Part shown: positions 14,001 to 22,210 of the stretch, one piece after another
How the letters are laid out: each line of letters begins with the position of its first letter
Position numbering within the stretch: position 1 is the stretch's first letter
From: a virus
Direction: 5' to 3' (one strand)
DNA: 32,227 nt
IMG/VR virus record: IMGVR_UViG_3300035670_000858
Location: 1-32,227 of that record
Translations under genes and position numbers: made by a program
Notes under the pieces: model-generated
Seen by the model: the letters and a program-made list of their open reading frames with translations, nothing else
Told to the model about the DNA's origin: nothing
The model's database searches: none

Positions 14001-14643
14001 CCGTAACGCCCGATAGAGGCATCCCTGTCGCATTGGTAAGGGTAATGCTCGATGGTGTCCCCATCGCGCCGTTAAAGGTCGTAAAGGCTCCAGAAGAGCC
14101 TACGTTAACGGCTAAGGCTGTAGCAACATTAGTCCCTAGTCCAGAAACCCCTGTTGAGATCGGGAGCCCTGTCGCGTTCGTTAGTGTCGCGGCAGAAGGA
14201 GTGCCAAGGTTCGGGGTTGTCAGCGTTGGAGATGTCGCCCTGACAACGTTTCCTGTGCCTGTCGCACTCGAAAACGAGAGATTACCTGCGCCGTCCGTCC
14301 CTAAGACTGCGTTAGCAGCACCATCTGCGTCTGGCAGCGTAAACGTAACGTTGCTTGCCATCGCTGAGGCTGCACGAAGCTCGATGTAATTAGACCCATT
14401 GTCTGAGTCCTCACCAATTCTTACTCTTCCTGCATTTGCAGCTACACCTTGAACCGCTAAAACATCCGAGACCGTGAAGGTGTCGCCATCGAGTCCAGCT
14501 TGTTGATTCTTAAGCTGACTCATCAACTCCCGAATAGCGTTGTTGATGTTACTCGGCGCACAACCCTCGGCAATGTCAATACCGTCTATGTCGGTGTTAT
14601 TGCCTGGAGTTGAAGAAAACTCAGAGATCTTTGTCTTTGCCAT
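11017..14643 (-). CDS. long repetitive tail fibre, 1208 aa
   Basis: The N-terminal 65 residues (MAKTKISEFSSTPGNNTDID..., INNAIRELMSQLKN) resemble the virion-attachment part of podovirus fibres. The rest is low in charge, rich in G, S, T, A and N, and built of repeats. There are 48-residue modules (LGTPSSGTLTNATGLPISTG type) at about 146, 194, 479, 527 and 575. GDVTGPAS.T...RFDGTTGK segments occur at about 424 and 636 and twice more downstream, as do LQVLRVNAGATGLEF segments. Such repeats form long beta-helical trimeric shafts. No chaperone or enzyme domain is visible at the C-terminus (TGKAIAMSLIFGY). It recognises or reaches the host surface. Confidence 0.82.
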   Translation of the reverse strand: MAKTKISEFSSTPGNNTDIDGIDIAEGCAPSNINNAIRELMSQLKNQQAGLDGDTFTVSDVLAVQGVAANAGRVRIGEDSDNGSNYIELRAASAMASNVTFTLPDADGAANAVLGTDGAGNLSFSSATGTGNVVRATSPTLTTPNLGTPSAATLTNATGLPISTGVSGLGTNVATALAVNVGSSGAFTTFNGAMGTPSSITLTNATGMPLSGVTGLGTNVATALGVNVGSTGAFVTTSGSGAAGTWGISITGNAATATDGVVTTGSYANPAWITSLASSKLTGTIPIETGGTGQGSKTAAFNALSPLSTKGDIVAHSGTDNVRVPVGSNGQVLVADSAETGGVKWSTVSGVGTVVSVGITPPAFLTAGSPVTSSGNITLTYSGTAIPVTSGGTGLTSLGAALDVLRVNSAGTALEFATLATGGDVTGPASATNGQLAIYNGVTGKILTGSSVTGVLKASSGVVTSATAGTDYVAPGGALGTPSSGTLTNATGLPISTGVSGLGTNVATALAVNVGSSGAIVTNGGALGTPSSGTLTNATGLPISTGVSGLGTGVATALAVNTGSTGAIVTRNGALGTPSSATLTNATGLPLSSGVTGTLPVSNGGTGLTALGSALQVLRVNAGATGLEFASGSSGDVTGPASSTDNRIVRFDGTTGKIIQSSSASITDTGQGSFVGYMQVTANTGAGTSGYLELQSNDAGSGTKTLRIQPSNAASTSTQTYVFPTSYGTNGQTLNTDGAGNLFWGTASGTGDVYGPVGATNNQIALFDSTTGKLIKAATTTGLLKASSGVIAAAVSGTDYAPATSGSGILKGNGSGGFSTASSGTDYAPATSGTSILKGSGSGGFSNATAGTDYVPVSGTGATGTWGISISGNAATATSATSATSATSATTATNLAGGAANRVAYQSGSGATTFATAPTTADTYLKWDGSVFTWATVSGAGDVVGPASATDNAVARFDGTTGKLVQNSAVTIADTTGDITAGKFNGLTVSTTTGTLTLANGSTLATSGANSVTITSTGATNVTVPTTGTLATLAGSEALTNKTINGSSNTITNVSLSTGITGTLGTTNGGTGLTTIGTALQVLRVNAGATALEWGTVSASPGGSNTQIQFNNSSSFGGSANLTWDGTNVQIGATGALRFADTDSSNYVAFKAPGTVSANVTWTLPSADGTNGQILQTNGSGTLSWVTNTGGSGITTGKAIAMSLIFGY
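12922..13209 (-). repeat. two 144-bp fibre repeats (three starts)
   Basis: Consecutive 144-base units begin at 13209, 13065 and 12921 on the minus strand. Each encodes 48 residues opening with LGTPSS and TLTNATGLP. The third continues into another sequence after about 24 residues. The units are closely similar at the DNA level, so recombination between them could change fibre length. Confidence 0.8.
13921..14208 (-). repeat. diverged pair of 144-bp fibre repeats
   Basis: Units begin at 14208 and 14064 on the minus strand and encode the same 48-residue module (LGTPSAATLTNATGLPISTG; MGTPSSITLTNATGMPLSG). They lie about 0.7 kb upstream of the main array, separated by non-module shaft sequence, as if the module had been copied twice within the gene. 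Confidence 0.7.
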
Positions 14644-14645
14644 GT

Positions 14646-16550
14646 TTACTCCGCTTGCATCCCAGAAATCAACGGTGCAAAGCCTAGATCCTCAGCTTTC
14701 TTCCGTAATGCCTTAGAAACAGGCTCTACCGTCATTTTAGATGCTTTCTGCATCATTAGCGAAGCTAATTTCGGGTCTAGCATTGCCTCGACTAAGAGTT
14801 GGTTAACTTTTTCATCAGGGATTTTGTATAAAAAGTTTAGTGGCGATGCTAGAGATTTGACCGTAGCCGTATCTGCAAGCACATCAGAAAACATAGAACC
14901 AATCAGATTTGCAGTCGAGAAGTTCCTAAACGTATCAGACCCAGGCCTTTGAGCAACCGCAGACGTTAATGATGCTGTTCTATCCAAGTCTTTGATGAGA
15001 TTGTCGAGCATAGTCGCTTGACTCTCGTTAAGCGTCCTATTGATTTCTTGCGCTCTGTTTACAAGCTGACTGCGTAACTTAGCCTGACTAAAGATCGGAA
15101 CGGCTGACGGGCCACTTGTTGTGTCTGGCGCAGCTTGAACCGCTTTAGTCCGAATATCCTGCAAGAGTTCAGCCTGACTAATAGGCTTAGATTGACCGCT
15201 ATATTCAGCTATATATGATTTGAATCCTGGCGCACTTCGTTCAATCACATCGTCAAGAACACGCCTGATCTGGGACAACTCTCCAGCAGCAAGCCTTAGT
15301 CTAAAGTCCTCTTTATCAAACTTACCTTCAATGGCTGAGTTAATGTCCTTGCGGATACCATAAGCTCTTTGAGGTGTTAACTGGACTTCTTCTACGTCTT
15401 TAATAAGACCCTGCACAAACTTCATAGCGTCGCGTACAGGTTTTGAACCCCCAGTATCACCACGAGTCACTGAGGCTATCGCGCTGCGTACAGGGTTGAG
15501 CGCATCATAAGACATAGGGCCAAACTCTTTTTGCGCTAGGAAGGCTTCCTCACGCATCGGCCTAGTGGTTACATCTCTGCGTGTTTTTAACGCTTCGATA
15601 AAGTCTATATCCTCTCCAGCCTCACGAGCGAAGGCCTGCGATCTAGCAAGGTTTTGCTGCGCCACTCGCTGACCCAACAGGTTTTGCATATCAAGGATCT
15701 TGGCTACAGGAGTTTGCAAGCCTAACAACCCTGGGTCTCTTGCGGCCTCGGCCATAGTCGGCATAGAACCAGGGATGTACTCAGGTGCGGCCTGCATCCT
15801 TGCCGCTGCCGTTTCTGGAATCGTCGCAAACTTATTTAAGACGTTCCCGACAATAACTTGCCTTCCTTGCTCGGTAAAAGGCTGAACCGCGGCCTTTACT
15901 ACCTGTGTGCCTGCTCTTGCCGCAGCAGGAGCACCAGAAGGAGCCATAGAGCCAACAATACCTAATCCAGCCTGAGCGATAGGAGGAAGCCCTTCTTCTC
16001 TTGCTATCCCAGACGCTCCAGCTCCTGTCAGCGCAGCTATGCCTTGTGCTCTTGGGTCTCTTGCTAAAGTTGCTGCAACCTCTCGCGTTACGGGACTTGT
16101 AGCTACCTTTTGCAGGCCTTTTGCCGCTTGCACTGCGCCGCCTGTACCGACAAGGGCAGACGCAATATCTTGAGAAACACGCTCTTGCGACGTTTGTGGT
16201 TGCGGGAGGATCCTATTTAGAAGATCTTGCACGGTTTGGCTAGGAGGTGCAGCGACTTGCCTGCCTGCAACCATGTTAACGAGACCCGTTAAGGGGTCAG
16301 CAAGCATCGTAGGCAGTGCTGTTAATCCAGTTACAGCAGCACGAGCAGTTAATCCTAGTTGTCTAGCTATACCACCAGGAGAAACCTCTGGCTTTGTTTC
16401 TGCCTTAGCAAGCATCTCATCGATAGGTTTCCTTACTGCCTGCACATTTCCAATAGAAATAATAGTACGCAAGCCCTCATCAGACACCTTGGATAGATCG
16501 CCTGCCGCAAGGGCTTGCAGGTCTTTGTCTGATAGTTTGCTCAAGTCCAT
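14646..16550 (-). CDS. large internal virion/ejection protein, 634 aa
   Basis: The N-terminus MDLSKLSDKDLQALAAGDLS then KVSDEGL is a repeated 'DLS..SD..L' motif often seen at the head of podovirus internal proteins. Next come Ala/Gly-rich hydrophobic helices (about 65-95 and 175-215) able to enter membranes. A long helical, charged region (about 240-500) follows, and then a C-terminal helix bundle. The composition suits an ejected pilot protein that forms part of the DNA channel across the host envelope. The gene is third in a row of three such genes. The ATG shares its A with the upstream stop (TAATG). No lytic transglycosylase motif is visible. Confidence 0.65.
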   Translation of the reverse strand: MDLSKLSDKDLQALAAGDLSKVSDEGLRTIISIGNVQAVRKPIDEMLAKAETKPEVSPGGIARQLGLTARAAVTGLTALPTMLADPLTGLVNMVAGRQVAAPPSQTVQDLLNRILPQPQTSQERVSQDIASALVGTGGAVQAAKGLQKVATSPVTREVAATLARDPRAQGIAALTGAGASGIAREEGLPPIAQAGLGIVGSMAPSGAPAAARAGTQVVKAAVQPFTEQGRQVIVGNVLNKFATIPETAAARMQAAPEYIPGSMPTMAEAARDPGLLGLQTPVAKILDMQNLLGQRVAQQNLARSQAFAREAGEDIDFIEALKTRRDVTTRPMREEAFLAQKEFGPMSYDALNPVRSAIASVTRGDTGGSKPVRDAMKFVQGLIKDVEEVQLTPQRAYGIRKDINSAIEGKFDKEDFRLRLAAGELSQIRRVLDDVIERSAPGFKSYIAEYSGQSKPISQAELLQDIRTKAVQAAPDTTSGPSAVPIFSQAKLRSQLVNRAQEINRTLNESQATMLDNLIKDLDRTASLTSAVAQRPGSDTFRNFSTANLIGSMFSDVLADTATVKSLASPLNFLYKIPDEKVNQLLVEAMLDPKLASLMMQKASKMTVEPVSKALRKKAEDLGFAPLISGMQAE

Positions 16551-18007
16551 TATTGACCTTTTGACCTATTAAGTAACTCTTTCTGAGATTCTTGCATCAG
16601 TTTTTTTAGCCACTCTGGCACAGCTTCAGTCTTTGCAGCCTCTTTTGGTTGCTCTTGCTTTTGCTCTGGCTTAGCCGCGCCTTCTACTGCTTTAGGCCTT
16701 TGGGCTGCAACATTACCCATGTCGGTAATGATGCGTGATAACTCAGACGCTTGCTTATCAATCGCCTTCTTACCCGTAAACACACCAGTTACGGTCGTTG
16801 GATCCATCACTAACTGCTCGATAATCGTCAGATCAGGGCCATTAAGAACGCCAAGGTTGTAGGCTTCCTTGGCTTGTAATTGCATGTTGCGATACTTGGC
16901 TTGAATGTCTGCTCGTTTAGCGGGGTTCATCGCGTCTGTGGTCTTAAACGAAGAGAGCGAATCTCTAAACTCTTTGATCGCGTTAACCGTGTTTTGTGCG
17001 CCAATCACTTGTTTAGCCTGCGCTTCTGGCATCTTGCTAGCCGCGCCCATAACGGGTTGACCACCTGCGCTTTGCACTGGTATTGCTGGCATCCCAGGTA
17101 CAGCAGAAACATACATTTGGCCTTCAGGCGTATCGACAACCTTATACGCGCCGCGCTGAGACTCAATATTGGCTAGGTTTAACCTTTGGCCTTCCATGTC
17201 TAAACGCTGTCTTTCAAACTTTACTTTTTGTTGTTCAAGCTTTAGCCTTTCCTCGTCGAGCATGATTCGTTTAGTTTCAGCAGGCCCAATATTTAATTTA
17301 ATTCGCCCTGTAATTACACCCGTATTTTTATCCCTGAATTGAATTTCATCGCCAACATTGACCTGTTCTTCATTAGGCAGCGGAGAAGCGTTAACAACTT
17401 TCATCGCGCCAGTTTTGCTGAACTGAACAATAGTAGGCCTACCACCAATCATTACCGTGGAAGGCGTTGTCGAGTATTCCTGCTTTAGTTGCTCGGAGAG
17501 AAACTTAAGACCACCTTCCCTACCCATCGCAGCAGCAATCATGCGTTCCTCTGGAGTTAGCTTGCCAAATGGAGTTGCTGCTTGTTTAGCTTGCTCAAAC
17601 CTTGCCGCAGCCTCAGCCGTTGGGCCGGTAGTGCCCATTGCTCTTCCGGCCATGTCGGTAGTTTGTTCTGCTGTAGGAGGAGTCAATAACTTGTTAAACA
17701 ACTCTTCTTGCCTACGCTTTTTTGCAGCCTCTTCCAACTGCATACCAATCATCTTGTCCTGCACTGCTTGCTGCACCGCACCACGGTAGGCTTGCTGGCC
17801 TGCTTGTAGTCCTTGCGCCACAAGTTCGCCTGTAGACCTACGAACAGGACTTCTTCCTGATCCAGCAAGTAGCGTAAGACCAAGGTTTAGCAATCCCTGA
17901 TCTTGTGCCTGTTGCCTAAGTTTTTCCTGATCTTCTGCGCCTAACAAGCCTCCCATGTAGGAAGGCATTTGACCAAACACACCGCCAAGGAAGTTACTAG
18001 TTGACAC
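16550..18007 (-). CDS. internal virion/ejection protein, 485 aa
   Basis: The N-terminus is Gly/Leu-rich (NFLGGVFGQMPSYMGGLLGA), followed by Ala/Gln-rich helices, a beta-rich middle near residues 185-245 (PSTVMIGGRPTIVQFSKTGA) and a strong coiled coil (LDEERLKLEQQKVKFERQRL, about 250-270). The C-terminus is charged and Lys/Glu/Pro-rich. This organisation is usual for podovirus ejection proteins carried in the capsid. The start is GTG at 18007 with GGGAGG 5 bases upstream, an excellent site. It is the middle gene of the ejection trio. Exact counterpart in P22 or T7 not assignable. Confidence 0.62.
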   Translation of the reverse strand: MSTSNFLGGVFGQMPSYMGGLLGAEDQEKLRQQAQDQGLLNLGLTLLAGSGRSPVRRSTGELVAQGLQAGQQAYRGAVQQAVQDKMIGMQLEEAAKKRRQEELFNKLLTPPTAEQTTDMAGRAMGTTGPTAEAAARFEQAKQAATPFGKLTPEERMIAAAMGREGGLKFLSEQLKQEYSTTPSTVMIGGRPTIVQFSKTGAMKVVNASPLPNEEQVNVGDEIQFRDKNTGVITGRIKLNIGPAETKRIMLDEERLKLEQQKVKFERQRLDMEGQRLNLANIESQRGAYKVVDTPEGQMYVSAVPGMPAIPVQSAGGQPVMGAASKMPEAQAKQVIGAQNTVNAIKEFRDSLSSFKTTDAMNPAKRADIQAKYRNMQLQAKEAYNLGVLNGPDLTIIEQLVMDPTTVTGVFTGKKAIDKQASELSRIITDMGNVAAQRPKAVEGAAKPEQKQEQPKEAAKTEAVPEWLKKLMQESQKELLNRSKGQ

Positions 18008-18009
18008 GA

Positions 18010-18969
18010 TTACCTCCCAAGCAAACCAAGTAAGCCACCGGCGGCAGCGCCAAATCCAGTGCCTAGTCCTGGAACCATACTTCCTAACTTAGCTCCGGTT
18101 AACGCGCCGCCAAGAACTCCCGCAAGTGGATTGGAGTAAGTCGGCTGAATTGTTTGTTGGCCCATTGGCGCACCGTAAGCACCAGACAAGAACGACTGAA
18201 GTGCCGTGTAAGGTGCTTGCTGCTGGAAGTTAAAGCGTTGTATTGCGTCCTGAAGTGCTGCCTGTTGGTAGCCTTCTGTCGCCTGCCCAACCTGCGCTAG
18301 CTGTCCTATGTCCGTGTAGTCCTGTGCGGCCAAGCCTGGAGCAGCACCGATAGCTGCTTGTTGTCTGGCCCTCTCTGCTTCGTAGAGATCCAGCCCCATG
18401 CCTAGCGCTTGTTGCTGCCTACCTCTCTCAGCCTCGTAACCAGAGTAACCCAACTGTGCAGCCTGCCCTGCAAGAGCGTTAGCAAGTGCGCCTTGTGCGC
18501 GTTGCTCTTGACTCATAAGGGCTTCGTTAGTCCCGTATCGTCCTGCCTGAGAAGCGCGAGACCGCATCTGGTTGATTGCGTCCTGATACTGAGTCGTTGC
18601 TGCCTGAAACCCAGGCTGTAGCGCGGCCGTGTAGTAAGGGTTCTGCCCAAGATAACCACCGGCAACCGTATTAGCTAAGACAGGACTGGTTGCCCCTGCT
18701 AATGTCTCAGCACGAGAACCACCTAACGTCGTTGCTAACTGTTGTTGCGCCAAAGGTACAAGCGGATTGCCCTGCATGGCCCTTGTCTGCATCGCAGACA
18801 GCGCAGATTGGGTCTGCTGAGACGGGCCTACATAGGTCTGGCCTGTGTAAAACTCAGGCGCACCTTGTTGATAGAGCCTTTGTGCTTCCTGTAGTCCATA
18901 CTGGACATACGGACGCATTGTCGGGTCAAGTTCGGTTCTCGTAACCGTGTTTGTAGAGCCACCAGCCAT
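18010..18969 (-). CDS. Ala/Gln-rich DNA ejection protein, 319 aa
   Basis: Almost entirely helical and rich in Ala, Gln, Gly and Tyr, with repeated segments such as YEAERGRQQQALGMGLDLYE and EAERARQQAAIG. The C-terminus is a Gly-rich hydrophobic segment (GLGTGFGAAAGGLLGLLGR) of the kind that inserts into membranes. P22-type ejection proteins and their aquatic relatives share this composition. It is first of the ejection trio and is followed by a strong ribosome-binding site for the next gene within its own last codons. Confidence 0.62.
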   Translation of the reverse strand: MAGGSTNTVTRTELDPTMRPYVQYGLQEAQRLYQQGAPEFYTGQTYVGPSQQTQSALSAMQTRAMQGNPLVPLAQQQLATTLGGSRAETLAGATSPVLANTVAGGYLGQNPYYTAALQPGFQAATTQYQDAINQMRSRASQAGRYGTNEALMSQEQRAQGALANALAGQAAQLGYSGYEAERGRQQQALGMGLDLYEAERARQQAAIGAAPGLAAQDYTDIGQLAQVGQATEGYQQAALQDAIQRFNFQQQAPYTALQSFLSGAYGAPMGQQTIQPTYSNPLAGVLGGALTGAKLGSMVPGLGTGFGAAAGGLLGLLGR

Positions 18970-18970
18970 G

Positions 18971-19357
18971 TTAAACCTCTCTCACCCACTTTCGGGGTCT
19001 AAAACCTAACGCTTTAGCCTTGCGATCCCAGCCTTTACGCCACGAATCAAAGCTGATAGTTTTTGCGCCACCAGCTCTCGCAATGCCGAGAACATGATCC
19101 AAGCCTGCATCAAGATCTCCCTTGCCATAAGCGCACCAAACATGCAAATTATCGCCGATAGGCTGCAAAACAACAAAGCCCACAACAGAATTATCCTCAA
19201 CAAAGACCCAAAGAAGTGATCTTCCTGTAAAGCAGTCCGAGTAAATGTCCTCAGGTATCCACGATTCGGGGCTTTTAGTGAGGATGACTTCCAATCCTGG
19301 CTTGATGTACTTCCAGACCGTCCTGAGTTCTTCGGGCTTGATATATTGAACATTCAT
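18971..19357 (-). CDS. GNAT-like protein in the tail region, 128 aa
   Basis: The order of strands suggests a reduced GNAT acyltransferase fold: SLLWVFVEDNSVVGFVVLQP (about 47-66), LHVWCAYGKGDLDAGLDHVL (about 71-90), then KTISFDSWRKGWDRKAKALG and FRPRKWVREV. The Q/R-x-x-G-x-G/A acetyl-CoA loop is not well kept, so activity is doubtful. GNAT-like genes in this place, between tail and ejection genes, occur in several podophage groups and may be structural. ATGA couples it to the upstream gene. Confidence 0.6.
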   Translation of the reverse strand: MNVQYIKPEELRTVWKYIKPGLEVILTKSPESWIPEDIYSDCFTGRSLLWVFVEDNSVVGFVVLQPIGDNLHVWCAYGKGDLDAGLDHVLGIARAGGAKTISFDSWRKGWDRKAKALGFRPRKWVREV

Positions 19358-20136
19358 CCGACCACCACATAACCATACGTTTTGTCAGAGGTTGAGTTTG
19401 GAAAGTGCGTAATCACAGCAGAACCGTTCGTCACGCTCGAAACATACACACCACCGTTAGAAAACCCACCCACAAACTGCATCGTGGCAATCACAGAAGG
19501 AGTCGCAGGACGCGTAGGGCTCGACTGAGTGGCGATATGCTCGATGATGACAAGCGTTGACGTTGTAGCCCACATCAACTCAATGTAATCGTTAGCAGCA
19601 AGGTCTACAAAGAGATTAAGCGCAGCAATGACATGACCCTTGATCGAACCATGCTTAGAATCAATCGAGAATTTTGAGTTTGAGTCAGCAATGTCAGTTC
19701 CGTTCTTCCTAATCCAAACATCAACATCCTGGATCTGCGAGTCATCGTTAGCAAACTGGATTGAGAACTGGAAGTTGTACTTACCCGCCGCCCTGACGTT
19801 GATCCTGCTTGAGTTGGAAAGGTAGACGTTGTTCGTTAAATCGGTATTGGAAAGTGTAATCGCATACGCTGTTGTTGTGCTTGCAGCAGACTGGTCGTTA
19901 ACGTCGTAAAACGAGCCATACGGGATCGAATCAGCGTAGGCATTAGCAGAGTAGGGGACAAGAATAATCTTGCTTTCTACCCCTATTCTCGCGTCTGTAA
20001 TCGTGGTTGTTGTGGCGTTTCCTGTGGCAAGCGTCACTGTTCCGGTGTTATTTGTCTTACCGTCCATGATGTTGCGGACAATCTCAGCAACGGCTCGCTG
20101 ATCGCCACCAAACGGAGGTAGCGTCCTGAAGATCAT
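19354..20136 (-). CDS. C1q/TNF-like virion protein, 260 aa
   Basis: The N-terminus (MIFRTLPPFGGDQRAVAEIV, about 1-20) is a conserved head found on small podovirus tail proteins. A beta-rich stretch follows (TVTLATGNATTTTITDARIG). The C-terminal half has the jelly-roll strands of C1q/TNF-like domains: GKYNFQFSIQFAND, VDVWIRKNGTDI, NDYIELMWATT. Such domains trimerise and bind ligands at fibre or decoration sites. The ATG at 20136 makes ATGA with the previous stop; the frame open to 20187 is only overlap. Probably a tail or head-surface decoration or receptor-contact protein. Confidence 0.6.
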   Translation of the reverse strand: MIFRTLPPFGGDQRAVAEIVRNIMDGKTNNTGTVTLATGNATTTTITDARIGVESKIILVPYSANAYADSIPYGSFYDVNDQSAASTTTAYAITLSNTDLTNNVYLSNSSRINVRAAGKYNFQFSIQFANDDSQIQDVDVWIRKNGTDIADSNSKFSIDSKHGSIKGHVIAALNLFVDLAANDYIELMWATTSTLVIIEHIATQSSPTRPATPSVIATMQFVGGFSNGGVYVSSVTNGSAVITHFPNSTSDKTYGYVVVG

Positions 20137-21584
20137 CGCATACCCTGTGGCACAACCGTCACATCCAAACCAACCGCGGAAGTCCAAACACCAGAAGGAA
20201 TCACGTTCAAACGATGGTAGGTTCCTGCCGAGCGTAGGCCTATCCTGTTATCAGAGTTTGACGAGTAAGTAGAACCCGTGAAGTCTGTTTGTTGGTTCAA
20301 ACGCTTTCTGGAGTTGATCTGTACGGAACAAGAACCGCTGTCAATAACAGGTCTCACCAAGGTGACAACCGAAGGCATGTCATTCATGGAAAGATCTGGC
20401 GTAATAATGCTAGCCGTTAAGTTTGACCCTGAGAATGCCGCGATCTTAGTGCCTATAGTTCCTGTAAGAAGGTTAGACGTAACCGTGTACCCAAAAGAGT
20501 CTAGGCTTGCAGGCAGCGTATCAATGCTTCCGTATGCGTCTAGTTGCTCTAATGTTAGACCTGACGAAGAAGATGTCGTAATTGCCGTTGAAGATGCAAT
20601 CGAATCTAACGTAACCTCAGCATGAGACCACTTAGAAAGATTGAAGTTGTAAATGAGCAGAGCAGTGGTCTGGTCTACCGTCTTAAACGCCCATATCACA
20701 AGGTTTTTAAGAGGGTCTACAGCAGCAGACATCGTAGACAGTTGTGAGATATCTACCGTATTGAAGAACCAACGGTCAATCTTCTCAACGGAAATAGACT
20801 GCACAGTCTGCCCATTACAAACATAAAACCCGTCATCAGACAAAAAGAAGCTCGATCCTGCGTACTGAACGACAGACCCAGCTTCCATGCACCCCAAGCC
20901 ACGCGAGATCGTGTCAAACTGGAATACAAGAGGGCTTCCAACGTAAGACATGCGGACAACCGCACGATCCATAAACACGAGCCCAAACTCACCGCCCGTC
21001 AAACCTTTGACATGCCCACCGTCTGGGATGTCCTGATAGTCTGCTTGCGTCGTAGCGGAAGGAGTCCAGCTTGTTTCGTCACCCAACGCGCACCACTCGA
21101 CTCTATTGGGGTAGACCGTTGTTCCGTTGTTGAATCCAGCGACTACAAAGTCTCTGACCGTTGTTACATACCTTGACTTAGGCGCAGCAGCACCAAGATC
21201 TGCAAAGGCTGTAGATGTGCCTAATAACCATCCCTGGAGTCTGTCACCACCATTAGCGGCAATCAGTCGGTTGCCAAACTGAGCAAACCGCCATTTCTGA
21301 TCCGAAGGGGTTGTATAACCTCCAGCCTTAGAAACGTCCGTAAGGCTCCTGTTTGTTCCTAGCTTGAATAGTTTCGTCTCGCCGCCCGCAAAGACCGTGT
21401 TTGACTCATCCGTAGAAGTCGCAGACACAACTTGATTAAGCGACTCTGAAGCCGCATTGCTCCATTCACTAGGCGCAGATAGAGGCCCATAACCCACCTG
21501 TTGAGGAATAACGTTTAACGCCTCAACCAGCGCACCTGCTACCCCTGGTTGATCCGGCAACCACTCACCAAAGTTGACTCTCAT
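20133..21584 (-). CDS. tail nozzle / DNA-stabilising protein, 483 aa
   Basis: Beta-propeller-like protein. QKWRFAQFGNRLIAANGGD, VRDFVVAGFNNG, FGLVFMDRAVVRMSYVGSP, FQFDTISRGLGCMEAGSVVQ and SSFFLSDDGFYVCNG are blade segments shared with P22 gp10 and SU10-type nozzle proteins. These close the tail channel below the adaptor and keep packaged DNA inside. The first residues (MRVNFGEWLPDQPGVAGALV) are also typical. The length is normal. ATGA overlaps on both sides place it between the adaptor and a C1q-like virion gene. Confidence 0.75.
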   Translation of the reverse strand: MRVNFGEWLPDQPGVAGALVEALNVIPQQVGYGPLSAPSEWSNAASESLNQVVSATSTDESNTVFAGGETKLFKLGTNRSLTDVSKAGGYTTPSDQKWRFAQFGNRLIAANGGDRLQGWLLGTSTAFADLGAAAPKSRYVTTVRDFVVAGFNNGTTVYPNRVEWCALGDETSWTPSATTQADYQDIPDGGHVKGLTGGEFGLVFMDRAVVRMSYVGSPLVFQFDTISRGLGCMEAGSVVQYAGSSFFLSDDGFYVCNGQTVQSISVEKIDRWFFNTVDISQLSTMSAAVDPLKNLVIWAFKTVDQTTALLIYNFNLSKWSHAEVTLDSIASSTAITTSSSSGLTLEQLDAYGSIDTLPASLDSFGYTVTSNLLTGTIGTKIAAFSGSNLTASIITPDLSMNDMPSVVTLVRPVIDSGSCSVQINSRKRLNQQTDFTGSTYSSNSDNRIGLRSAGTYHRLNVIPSGVWTSAVGLDVTVVPQGMR

Positions 21585-22210
21585 CGTTTAGCCAACGTCA
21601 TGGTTAAAGGCACACCCGAATACTGACCTTCCTCGTCTGAACGCGTAAGTGCAGCTATAGCGCGATCATAAAGCGCACCCCAGGTCTGTAGCCTGGGATC
21701 GTTCATAAGGTAGGGCTCGGCCTCGCCTAGCGACCCGTAGAGGAGCGCATCCGGACAGGTCGTAAGCCAGAGATTTGACGTATTTGACGTAGATAAAAAC
21801 GCAGGGGCCGCGTAGTACAGGATCTTGATGTCGTAATTGCTGTCAGGAATTGGTGCAAATTGAATCGTAGACCCAAGGATGGTGTAGAAAGCTGGTACAC
21901 CACTTTGGTTCGTCCTACCGTTCCGAATAAAGATGCTCGGCGTTGCGAACGTAATAGGGAAGTCGGGGTCAGAGTCAACGTACACATCCCTTGCTTGCAG
22001 GAAGTCACTAGGGAGGTTAATTGTCGAGACTCCACCGGTCGCCGTAACCGATGTTTGCGTAAGCATTTGCCGCAAGCGTAAATCTCTACGGAGTCGAATC
22101 TCTGCGAGTTGGATAAAGTCAGCGATCGCGGAAGTAAGATCATCTCGTGAGAGATAATTAGCTATCGTTGTTTGCAGATTGGCGTAACTGTTTAGGGCCA
22201 TATTCGACAT
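21581..22210 (-). CDS. head-tail adaptor (SU10 adaptor-like), 209 aa
   Basis: Matches podovirus adaptor proteins: YANLQTTIANYLSRDDLTSA near the start, then FIQLAEIRLRRDLRLRQM, INLPSDFLQARDVYVDSD, TILGSTIQFAPIPDSNYDIK and ILYYAAPAFL. Adaptors form a ring beneath the portal and link it to the nozzle. Two starts are possible: ATG 22210 (site GGAG only 2 bases away) and ATG 22201 (site 11 bases away, protein starting MALNSYANL, the more usual family beginning). It overlaps the glycosyltransferase gene by 53 bases. Confidence 0.75.
   Translation of the reverse strand: MSNMALNSYANLQTTIANYLSRDDLTSAIADFIQLAEIRLRRDLRLRQMLTQTSVTATGGVSTINLPSDFLQARDVYVDSDPDFPITFATPSIFIRNGRTNQSGVPAFYTILGSTIQFAPIPDSNYDIKILYYAAPAFLSTSNTSNLWLTTCPDALLYGSLGEAEPYLMNDPRLQTWGALYDRAIAALTRSDEEGQYSGVPLTMTLAKR

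Noticed and set aside
11387-14389. Long plus-strand open frames (162, 197 and 227 codons) opposite the tail fibre
   Set aside because: They are antisense to a repetitive gene with biased codon use. Their products are Val/Pro/Ala-rich repeats mirroring the fibre repeats, without ribosome-binding sites or family resemblance.
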